From contig NZ_SJPR01000001.1 in NCBI RefSeq assembly GCF_007859955.1, forward strand, positions 2,016,179 to 2,080,178: a stretch of 64,000 nt of DNA. Direction: 5' to 3'. Positions 9,169 to 16,722 of this stretch are shown in pieces. This DNA is from Botrimarina colliarenosi (GTDB lineage: Bacteria; Planctomycetota; Planctomycetia; Pirellulales; Lacipirellulaceae). Both the position numbers and the translations under genes were made by a program. A model generated the notes under the pieces. The model was given only the letters and a program-made list of their open reading frames with translations. It searched no databases and had not been told where the DNA came from. Each line of letters starts with the position of its first letter. Position 1 is the first letter of the stretch.

Positions 9169-10848
9169 TCAGCCCCCCCGAGCGCGGCTTTGCCGCCAGT
9201 ACTTCAGGCCCGGGACAAAGAACGTCAACGCCGAGACGATCCCGTAGAGCGTCAATCCGTACTCGAATCCCGCCGTCTGCAGCGCCGCCATCGCGATCGC
9301 CGTAGCGAACAGTGCCGTCGCATGGACATAGAACGCCCCCGACAGCACGCCCGCCTTGACGACGAAAACCATCCCGTTAATCAAGCCAAGCACCGGCGAC
9401 AGCGTCAGCACCGGCAGCCGCAGCAAGTGCTCGACACCAAACAGCAGCATCACCGCCGCAACGCTGCCGCCCCAGAGGTGCGCGATCTGTCGCTCGACGG
9501 CCGTCACCGGCCCGGCGCGGTGGCGGAGCTTCCAGAAGATCGGCGCCCAGACCGCGAGCGCGCCGCCCCACAGCAACACGTACGGTGTCGTCGTCTTCAT
9601 CACCGGCCACACCGGCTGCATCACCTCGAACCAATTGGTGACGCCGCAGATGACCAGCAGCACCATCGCGTGCCACATCCACAGCAGGCCCCAGTTCTCA
9701 AGCAACGTGGCGTGGTGCGTCTCGCGGAAGACGCGGGCGAGGACCTGCGTGAATTGCCCGCTCCGCGCGGCGATCGGCTCGCTACGCAGGAACGCGTCGA
9801 GGTCCGCCGCCAGTGCGCCGGCCGACGCGTAGCGCAGCTCGGTCGGCTTTTGCAGGCAGCGGAGCGTGATCATCTCGAGGTCGCGGTTGACGCGACGGTT
9901 CAGCAACCGCGGCGGGGCCGGCTCCTGCTCGAGGAGCATCAGCACGGTGTCGACGCCGGTCGGGCCTTGGAACGGGGGCCGCCCGGTGAGCAGCGCGTAG
10001 AGGATCGCCCCGAGGCTATAGACGTCCGTCGCCGGGCCGACGTCGCCGCGCGTGCCGGCCGCCTGTTCGGGCGCCATGTAGGAGGGCGTGCCGAGGATCG
10101 CCCCGGTGGCGGTGAGCGAGCCGGTCTCGCCTTCGCCGAAGCGTTTGGCGAGACCGAAGTCAGTGACGTGCACGCGCTCGTCGCGATCGATGAGGATGTT
10201 CGCCGGCTTGAGGTCGCGGTGCAGGACGCCCTTCTGGTGCGCCGTCTCGATCGCTCGGCCGATGTCACGCACCAGCCGGGCCGCGTCGCGATCGGCGAGG
10301 GGGCCGCGCGCCAGCCGCGCGGCGAGCGTCTCGCCCTCGACGAACGGCATGCTGAAGAAGAGCTGCCCGCCGTGCTCACCAACCTCGTGGATCGGGACGA
10401 CGCCGGGGTGATCGATCCGCGCGACCGCCTCGGCCTCGCTACGGAACCGCTTTTGGTCGTCTTCCGACGCCAGCGCGCCGCGGAGGATCAGCTTGACGGC
10501 GACTTCACGGTCGAGGCTCCGCTGGTTGGCCCGATAAACGATCCCCATCCCGCCACGCCCGACCTCCGCGGTCAGGACGTAGTCCCCCAGGCGATACGGG
10601 AGCGGCAGCTCTTGCGCGGGGCCCGGCTTGGCGGTCTTCCCCGCCGGTTCGAACAGCTCGGTGGTCGCCATCGTCGCGACGGCGCTGGTGACCATGACCG
10701 CGCCCCACAGGTCGCGGAGGTCCGCGGCCAAGTCGGGGTGCGAGTCGACCGCCTCGTCGAGCCACCCCGTCTCGCCCGCTTCGGCGGCGGTGGTGAGCTC
10801 ATCGAGCAGCGTGGCGAGTCGCTCGTCGGCTTCGGCGGTGGGGGGCAT
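9169..10848 (-). CDS. Membrane Ser/Thr protein kinase (Hanks type)
   Basis: A 559-residue kinase. All core motifs are present: the glycine loop GRGGMG (about 97-102), Lys119, HRDLKPAN (210-217), DFG (230-232) and APE (259-261). The kinase domain spans about 90-350 and is preceded by a cytoplasmic helical stretch. The C-terminal third (about 388-550) has around six hydrophobic helices with no obvious extracellular sensor. An ECF sigma gene lies 174 bp upstream on the same strand, an arrangement common in planctomycetes in which the kinase may control the sigma factor. Substrates cannot be inferred. Confidence 0.93.
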   Translation of the reverse strand: MPPTAEADERLATLLDELTTAAEAGETGWLDEAVDSHPDLAADLRDLWGAVMVTSAVATMATTELFEPAGKTAKPGPAQELPLPYRLGDYVLTAEVGRGGMGIVYRANQRSLDREVAVKLILRGALASEDDQKRFRSEAEAVARIDHPGVVPIHEVGEHGGQLFFSMPFVEGETLAARLARGPLADRDAARLVRDIGRAIETAHQKGVLHRDLKPANILIDRDERVHVTDFGLAKRFGEGETGSLTATGAILGTPSYMAPEQAAGTRGDVGPATDVYSLGAILYALLTGRPPFQGPTGVDTVLMLLEQEPAPPRLLNRRVNRDLEMITLRCLQKPTELRYASAGALAADLDAFLRSEPIAARSGQFTQVLARVFRETHHATLLENWGLLWMWHAMVLLVICGVTNWFEVMQPVWPVMKTTTPYVLLWGGALAVWAPIFWKLRHRAGPVTAVERQIAHLWGGSVAAVMLLFGVEHLLRLPVLTLSPVLGLINGMVFVVKAGVLSGAFYVHATALFATAIAMAALQTAGFEYGLTLYGIVSALTFFVPGLKYWRQSRARGG

Positions 10849-10965
10849 GGTCGTGGCGCGGGATTGGTTCGATACAGAGACCGTTGCGGCGAGCTTTTTT
10901 TAACGGGATATGGCAACTCGAACTGAGAAAGACGCCAACGAAAGAGCGCGGCGATCGCGGTTCAT

Positions 10966-10993
10966 CCCCCTCCTCCGTTTGCTGGGGAGGGGG
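10966..10993. repeat. Short G/C hairpin between sigma and kinase genes
   Basis: Arms ccccctcc and ggggaggggg flank a 10-nt loop. The sequence resembles one arm of the composite palindrome family E found at 43083 and 63539. It lies between the sigma-factor stop and the kinase start and lacks a T-run. Confidence 0.7.
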
Positions 10994-11022
10994 AACGCGC
11001 TTCGCGCCGTTTCTCAGTCTCC

Positions 11023-11685
11023 TTACTCGTCCTCATCGCCGTCGTTCGCTCGCGGCTCCAGATCGGCCAGATGCACGCGCAGCCGGCGCATCGCCCGCAG
11101 GTGCCGCATGCTCGCCGCCTGTGCCGAGAGGTCGAGGGTCTCGGCTACCTCGGAGTTCGAGAGCCGTTCGAAGTGGCGCATCAGGATGATTTCTTGGTCT
11201 TGCTCCTCGAGCTGCTCGACCGCCTCGAGGAAACGCCGCTGCAATTCGTGCCACGTCGCCGCTGCGGCCGGGGTGAGTTGCCCGTCGCTGAGCTGGGCCG
11301 CGAGGTCGAGGACCGACTCTTGGTCGTCGCGCGATGCGGCGGCGAGCGGCTGCTCGCGGTCCATGCTCCGCCGGGCCGCGACGCGGTGGCGGCGGTGGGC
11401 GTCGATCAACCGGTCCTTCGCCATCTGCCGCAGCCACAGATGGAACGGCATGATCGGGTTGGCGAGGTAGTCGGTCAGCCGGCGGTTGGCCTCGATCAAC
11501 ACGTCCTGGACGATGTCGCTGGCGTCGACGCGGCGTTCCAACACCCGGTCCATCCGCAGGTCGATCATCCGCCGGATCGCGCCGCGGTGGCGGTCGAACA
11601 GCCGGTCCTTGGCCTCCGACTCGCCGCGACGGACGCCGTCGAGCAGATGCTCGGTGTCGTCGCTGCGGGGCCAGATGGATGCCAT
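11023..11685 (-). CDS. ECF-type RNA polymerase sigma factor
   Basis: A 220-residue sigma-70-family factor. Region 2 contains the core-binding and -10 recognition helices (DASDIVQDVLIEANRRL, then FHLWLRQMAKDRLIDAHR). Region 4 shows RHFERLSNSEVAETLDLS followed by the recognition helix (AASMRHLRAMRRLR). The spacing fits planctomycete ECF factors encoded beside kinases. The next gene downstream is a Ser/Thr kinase; no anti-sigma gene is adjacent. The acidic C-terminal tail NDGDEDE is short. Confidence 0.93.
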   Translation of the reverse strand: MASIWPRSDDTEHLLDGVRRGESEAKDRLFDRHRGAIRRMIDLRMDRVLERRVDASDIVQDVLIEANRRLTDYLANPIMPFHLWLRQMAKDRLIDAHRRHRVAARRSMDREQPLAAASRDDQESVLDLAAQLSDGQLTPAAAATWHELQRRFLEAVEQLEEQDQEIILMRHFERLSNSEVAETLDLSAQAASMRHLRAMRRLRVHLADLEPRANDGDEDE

Positions 11686-11807
11686 GACGCGGAGGGGTAG
11701 GGATGCCGGGGGCGGCGGGCGCTCGCGGCCTCGCTAGCCTCACTATCGGACGCGCGGCGGGGAATGGCAACGCGCCGGAGTGTCGCATGGCGGTTGATTC
11801 GGGGATT

Positions 11808-11890
11808 CCTCCGGGAGCTGACGCTTCCCGGCTCGCTATCGGGCTTCGCTGCCGTCGGGCAGCGAGCCGGGAAGCGTCAGCTCCCGGAGG
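11808..11890. repeat. Palindromic element family A, copy 2
   Basis: 30-bp perfect inverted arms (11808-11837 and 11861-11890) around a 23-bp loop. They match copy 1 at 6415 over nearly the whole arm. The loop resembles the reverse complement of the loop in copy 1, so the two copies sit in opposite orientations. The element occupies the 358-bp gap (11687-12044) between the divergent sigma-factor and BBP7 genes; nothing else is evident in that gap. Confidence 0.95.
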
Positions 11891-12044
11891 CCCCAAAAAC
11901 GCCCTCCCCGCAAGCCCGCGACGCACGACTTCCGGGTTCTGACCTTGTTTCGCTCAAGTCGCGGCTGCTAAAAGCCGCCGCGCGGGCCCCGCCCCCCGGT
12001 GGGACTCGCTGCGCGGCCGCTTTCGACTCAACCCCCGACCCGTT

Positions 12045-14027
12045 ATGCAACGCTGGCGCCTAGCCCTCCTCGTTCTGTCGGCCTTCGCCGCGTCGCTGCC
12101 GACGCGTGCGCTCGCCCAGAACCCCGGCGAATCGGCCCCCCGCGGCGCGATGGGGATCCTCATCCGCAACCCCGACACAGCCCGCGGCGAGCCGCCGTTC
12201 GCCGTCGCCGACCAGTACGGCAAGGTCCAGCGGCTCGTGGAGCCGTCGCCCGGCATGTCGCTCGACCGACTGGTCGGCCAGCGGGTGCGGATCAAGCACG
12301 ACACGGGCCACACGCTGCTGGCGTCGCAGTTGGAGCTGCCCAACGCCGGCGCCGAGCGGGAGCGGAGCGTCCAGTTGAGCCGCGACGAACTGCGTCCTGT
12401 CTCGTCCGCCCAGTTCATCGCGCCGAAACGCGACGGCCGTCCCTATCAAGTCATTCCCGCGCAGCTGACGGACGACGACGCCACCATCGACAGGGGCGCC
12501 ATCGACAGGGACGCTGCCGATAGCGCCGCGCCGATCGACCTCGACCGCCTCCTCGCCGAGGAAGGGGACAGCCTCCCGGCCCCGATGCGCGGCGAGTCGC
12601 TCGAGCCGATCCCCGCCGACGACGATTACTACCCCGAGTCGGTCTCGATTGAGCCGATGGACCGAGGGATGGTCGGCGGCGGCGGGCACGACCCCGACTG
12701 CCCCCATTGCCGTGAGAAGGCGCGGCGACAACGGGCGACCAATTACGAGCCGGGTGGTTACGAAACGGGTGGCTGCCCGCAGTGCGCGGCGCGGAGCACG
12801 GGACCCTTCTCGCGTTGCCAGTCCTGTGGGCTGAGCGATGGCTGGTGCGGCCCGACCTGTAGCCCGGCGTCACGACGGGGCGTCTACGGCCGAGCGGACT
12901 ACCTGCTGTGGTGGTTCGACGGCATGAACACGCCGCCGCTCGCCACCACCAACGACCTAGGGGGCGCCCCGATCCTCGGCAATCCCGGCACGCGCGTCGT
13001 CTACGGCGGCGAGTTGCTCGACGACCCCCGCAGCGGGCTACGGTTCACGCTCGGGGCGTGGCTCGACGACCGGCGCGACCTCGCCATCGAAGGCGACTGG
13101 ATGTTCTTCGAGACCGAGACCGACGCCTTCCACTACAACGACCCGACCGGCCTCGGCATCCTCGGACGCCCCTTTTACAACATCGCGACCGTCGACGCGC
13201 AGGACAACGTCGTCGGGCCCGCCGAGGACGTGCAGATCATCGCCTTCAATGGCCAAGCCGGCGGATCGCTCGACATCGTCGCCCGCAGCGAGTTCCAATC
13301 CTTCGGCCTCCGGCTGCGGACCGGCATCTGCTGCCGCGAGCTGGGCGGCTGCCAAGACGCCTGCGGCTGTTCGTCTTGCACCGGCGGCGGGCTCCTCAAT
13401 GGCCGCGGCGGCGGGGCGGCCTCGGGCATCTCACGTATCGACTTCATCGCCGGCTACCGCTTCTACGAACTCGAAGAACGCCTCGCGTTCAACGAGCGCG
13501 ACCTGACTTTCCTTCCGTCCACCGGCACGGTGAATGTCAACGACCGCTTCGACACCAACAACGAGTTCCACGGCGTCGACCTCGGTTTCATCTACGACCT
13601 GCAGTCGCGCCGCTGGGGCCTCGAGCTCGCCAGCAAGATCGCGGTCGGTGGCACGCACCAACGCGTCATCGTCGATGGTTCGACCTCGTCGGGCTCCGGC
13701 ACGGCGACCGTCACCACGCCCGGCGGCCTGCTCGCCCAGACCAGCAACATCGGCTACTACTCACGCGACCGCTTCAGCGTGATCCCCGAGCTGTCGGCCC
13801 GGCTGTCCTACCGGGTGACGCAGCAGCTGAGCCTCAGCGCCGGCTACACCCTCCTCTACTGGGCCAACGTCGTCCGGCCGGGCGACATCATCGACACCTC
13901 GGTCGACGGCCGCCTCGCCTCGGACCCGCTCGCGACCGCGACCGCTGGCTCACACCCCCGGTTCGATTGGGACGAGACCAGCCTCTGGGCGCACGGCCTG
14001 AACTTCGGCCTCGACTACAACTACTAA
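12045..14027 (+). CDS. BBP7-type outer-membrane beta-barrel protein
   Basis: A 660-residue secreted protein. A signal peptide (residues 1-25, ending RALAQ) is followed by a linker. A Cys-rich section near 225-285 contains CPHC, CPQC, CQSC and CGPTC pairs, possibly metal-binding or disulfide-forming. From about residue 285 (RADYLLWWFDGMNTPPL) the sequence matches the planctomycete BBP7 barrel family: alternating aromatic beta strands (RLTLGAWLDDRRDLAIEG-like segments), a conserved FIAGYRFYELEE strand and a C-terminal strand ending FGLDYNY with a terminal aromatic, as in outer-membrane barrels. Its role is unknown; it may be a porin or scaffold. Confidence 0.85.
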   Translation: MQRWRLALLVLSAFAASLPTRALAQNPGESAPRGAMGILIRNPDTARGEPPFAVADQYGKVQRLVEPSPGMSLDRLVGQRVRIKHDTGHTLLASQLELPNAGAERERSVQLSRDELRPVSSAQFIAPKRDGRPYQVIPAQLTDDDATIDRGAIDRDAADSAAPIDLDRLLAEEGDSLPAPMRGESLEPIPADDDYYPESVSIEPMDRGMVGGGGHDPDCPHCREKARRQRATNYEPGGYETGGCPQCAARSTGPFSRCQSCGLSDGWCGPTCSPASRRGVYGRADYLLWWFDGMNTPPLATTNDLGGAPILGNPGTRVVYGGELLDDPRSGLRFTLGAWLDDRRDLAIEGDWMFFETETDAFHYNDPTGLGILGRPFYNIATVDAQDNVVGPAEDVQIIAFNGQAGGSLDIVARSEFQSFGLRLRTGICCRELGGCQDACGCSSCTGGGLLNGRGGGAASGISRIDFIAGYRFYELEERLAFNERDLTFLPSTGTVNVNDRFDTNNEFHGVDLGFIYDLQSRRWGLELASKIAVGGTHQRVIVDGSTSSGSGTATVTTPGGLLAQTSNIGYYSRDRFSVIPELSARLSYRVTQQLSLSAGYTLLYWANVVRPGDIIDTSVDGRLASDPLATATAGSHPRFDWDETSLWAHGLNFGLDYNY

Positions 14028-14285
14028 GCGTCCGCGAAGAGCACCACTCAGCGCCCGCAAAAGGGGCGACCCTGCGCCGACGATGGCGCGCGCCTCGCTG
14101 CAGCCCGCGCAATCGGCGCAACCGCAACAGCCCGCGTCACCGCACGGCGGGTACGTGCGGGGCGCCCCTTCTTAGCACGCTCTGGCCGGCGCTGCGCCAT
14201 CCCGCGACGTAAGTTTCTTTTGCGAAGCGTCTCGGGCGGTCGAGTCGCTCCCGCTCCTCTCTCCGGGCGATTCATCCCTCTCGGC

Positions 14286-14822
14286 ATGTCCGAAGCCACG
14301 ATCGATGCGCCGATCGACGAGTCGCTCCATGCGCTCGTCGAGGACTGGACCCAGGCCGAAGCGGGCCGGGCCGAGGAGCTGCATCGACTGCTCGAACCGA
14401 TCGAGCAGGCCATGGCGCAACTCACCGAGTGGGCCGACCGCATCGCCGCCGCCGAAGCCTCGGAGGCTACCGCCCGCAACGAGGCCGCCTCACGCGATCA
14501 AGCCGCCGAGGACCGCCGGCGGAAACTCGAGCACGACCTGAAGCTCTCACGCACGCGGGTCGCCGAGCTCGAGAAGTCGCTCCAGGAACGCACCGCCGAA
14601 CTTCTCCGCCTCCAGGCGGCCAACAACGAGCTAGCGGCGCAGCTACAAGAAATCGATGACGAAGAATCGCCCTCCGGAACCGGTGGGCCCACGACCGATC
14701 CGCCGCATGACGGCGACCTGATGTCGATCCCCGCCGACGACGCGACATTCGCGGACATCGCCGTCGAAGTCGACGGAAATGAGGGCGTCGCCGAACGATT
14801 CGCCCGCTTGCGGCGTACCTAA
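14286..14822 (+). CDS. Coiled-coil protein
   Basis: A 178-residue soluble protein; the start at 14286 was chosen because the longer reading adds only Arg/Pro-rich sequence. Residues 20-130 are almost entirely heptad-rich helix with long Glu/Ala/Arg runs (RRRKLEHDLKLSRTRVAELE), giving an extended coiled coil. The tail is acidic. No domain beyond the coil is recognised. It may be a structural or scaffolding protein. Confidence 0.7.
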   Translation: MSEATIDAPIDESLHALVEDWTQAEAGRAEELHRLLEPIEQAMAQLTEWADRIAAAEASEATARNEAASRDQAAEDRRRKLEHDLKLSRTRVAELEKSLQERTAELLRLQAANNELAAQLQEIDDEESPSGTGGPTTDPPHDGDLMSIPADDATFADIAVEVDGNEGVAERFARLRRT

Positions 14823-15003
14823 GGGTTTAGGGGGCCGACATTGGCGGATTCGCGCGCCGATGAGGCCTGAGCGGCCCGACTGCTAGTTTGCGATAGCAAT
14901 TTTGCGATCGGCCGCGCGAACCCGCCCAACGCCTCCGGCTGTCTCTCTTCACACAACCCCGTCGTCCGCCATTTCCCGACGCCTCTCACCCGACGCCCAG
15001 CCC

Positions 15004-15354
15004 ATGGTCGCCACCGCGCTGCCCCGCCGCATGTCGCCTCCCGCCCGGCAGGCCGAGGTGTCGCATGTCGTAGCGCCCGACGGCAGGCGGATCCCCTTCG
15101 ACTCCTTGGAGCGGCTCGAGCAGCTCGACGACACGGTCTTCGCCGCCCTGTCGGGCGACCCCGCCGCGCTCGAGACGGTCCGCGCCGCGTGGCGCGAGGC
15201 GAGCGGGTCGGTCGACGCCGCGTTGCTCAACGAGACGCGCCAGCACTACATCGACCGCGCCCAGTCGCGCTGGCGTCGCAGCCAGCAGTCGCCCAGCGAC
15301 CGGCTAACGCTCGGCTTCGCGGCGCTCGAGGTGCTCGCGATGCTCGACGGCTGA
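15004..15354 (+). CDS. Small helical hypothetical protein
   Basis: A 116-residue product from ATG 15004; the in-frame extension upstream looks non-coding. The sequence is helical and charged (DSLERLEQLDDTVFAALSG, then ETRQHYIDRAQSRWRRSQQ) with no signal or membrane segment. It converges on the ligase gene with 3 bp between stops. No family is recognised. Codon pattern and charge distribution look like a genuine protein. Confidence 0.6.
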   Translation: MVATALPRRMSPPARQAEVSHVVAPDGRRIPFDSLERLEQLDDTVFAALSGDPAALETVRAAWREASGSVDAALLNETRQHYIDRAQSRWRRSQQSPSDRLTLGFAALEVLAMLDG

Positions 15355-15357
15355 ACC

Positions 15358-16632
15358 CTATCGCAATTCGCGAGCGAAGCTCTTCGCGATCACGTCGCGC
15401 CGTAGGCTGAGCTTTGCGGTCATCTCGCCGAGGTCACGGTCGAAGCCACGGCCGATCAACGCGAACGTGTGCACCTGTTCTTCGGGCGACGCGCCGGCGA
15501 GGCACGCGTCAATTACTTCACGGTAGAGCGTGCGAATCGCTTGGTGACGCAACGCGCCGCGCTTCGACCAGACCCAAAGCCGGCGGCGTTTGATCTCCGC
15601 TCGCAGCCGATCGCGGTTCGGCACAATGAGCGCCCGCAGTCCCTTCCTATCGTCACCCAAGACACACGCCTGCTCGATCCAGGGCGACGCGCCCAGCAGC
15701 GCCTCGACGCGTGACGGCGCCACGTTCTTGCCGGTCGCCAGTACGATCAGCTCCTTCTTGCGGCCGGTGATCGTAAGGAAGCCATCGCTGTCGAGTTCGC
15801 CGAGGTCGCCCGTGTGCAGCCAGCCGTCACGCAGCGCCGCGGCGGTCGCCTCGGGGTCGTTGTAATAGCCGAGCATCACGTTCGGGCCACCGACAAGAAT
15901 TTCCCCATCGCTCGCGATGCAAACCTCGACGCCCGGCAGCGGCTTGCCGACCGTGCCGAGTTTGTAGGCCGTCGGCGTGTTCACGGTGACAACCGGCGAC
16001 GCCTCGGTGAGGCCGTAGCCGTTGTAGAGCGGCACCCCCTCGTCAAAGAACCGCTGCTCAACACTCGGCGCGAGCGGCGCGCCGCCGCAGTAGCAGCGCT
16101 TGATCTCGCCGCCCAATAGCTCACGCAGCGACACCCTCTCCTGCTCCGCCAAGTCGATCGCCTTCTGGAAGAAGTAGGGTACGCCGTTGATGACGGTCGG
16201 CTTCACCAACTTCGCGTCACGGAAGACGGTCTTCGGGCTCTCGGCCAGCACGAGCCGCGACCCACGCACAATCCACGTATAAAGGTCGCACGTGCGGGCG
16301 TAGAGGTGCTCCATTGGCAGGAAGGAGAGCCGCAGCTCATCCCCATCGCCGCCGGAGGCTTCGCTGAGCGCGATGGCGTTCGAGGCGAGATTCTTCTCGG
16401 TGAGCATCACGCCACGCGGCTCGCCCGAGGTGCCGGCAGTCTCGACGACCACCGTCTCGAAGGGTTCCAGCCATCGCCACCACGCCTCGCCCGATAATCG
16501 GCCCTTACTGATTTCTTTCCAACGGGCCCACGCAACGACATTGCTTTCGATTCTACCCAACGCTTGCTTGTCGGCCTGCTCGTCGCGAACGGCGTCGATA
16601 AGCTCGGCGATCGTCGGGGTAATGGCCGGCAC
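15358..16632 (-). CDS. AMP-forming acyl-CoA ligase, short form
   Basis: A 424-residue ANL-superfamily enzyme that should activate a carboxylate as acyl-adenylate. Conserved blocks are present: the phosphate-binding loop as TAGTSGEPRGVML (a variant of the usual TSGTTGxPKG), YGLTEASPVV, WLHTGDLGELDSDG and GRKKELIVLATGKNV. Typical long-chain ligases run about 550-650 residues; here the region before the phosphate-binding loop is only about 60 residues, so most of the N-terminal subdomain is missing. No plausible upstream start restores it. It follows pheT in the same orientation after a palindrome-containing 90-bp gap. Confidence 0.85.
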   Translation of the reverse strand: MPAITPTIAELIDAVRDEQADKQALGRIESNVVAWARWKEISKGRLSGEAWWRWLEPFETVVVETAGTSGEPRGVMLTEKNLASNAIALSEASGGDGDELRLSFLPMEHLYARTCDLYTWIVRGSRLVLAESPKTVFRDAKLVKPTVINGVPYFFQKAIDLAEQERVSLRELLGGEIKRCYCGGAPLAPSVEQRFFDEGVPLYNGYGLTEASPVVTVNTPTAYKLGTVGKPLPGVEVCIASDGEILVGGPNVMLGYYNDPEATAAALRDGWLHTGDLGELDSDGFLTITGRKKELIVLATGKNVAPSRVEALLGASPWIEQACVLGDDRKGLRALIVPNRDRLRAEIKRRRLWVWSKRGALRHQAIRTLYREVIDACLAGASPEEQVHTFALIGRGFDRDLGEMTAKLSLRRDVIAKSFARELR

Positions 16633-16649
16633 AATTCGCTACTAGGAAG

Positions 16650-16712
16650 GCCCACGAATCACGCGAATAAGCGCGAATCGCTCATTCGCGTCGATTCGTG
16701 TGATTCGTGGGC
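16650..16712. repeat. Palindromic element family F, between pheT and ligase genes
   Basis: Imperfect inverted arms of 29 bp (16650-16678 and 16684-16712, about four mismatches) are built from the words cccacgaatcacgcgaat and attcgtgtgattcgtgggc. A seven-base T-run on the pheT sense strand comes before the hairpin, not after it, so it is not an intrinsic terminator for pheT. A solitary half-copy is at 43241-43266. Confidence 0.85.
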
Positions 16713-16722
16713 AGCAAAAAAA

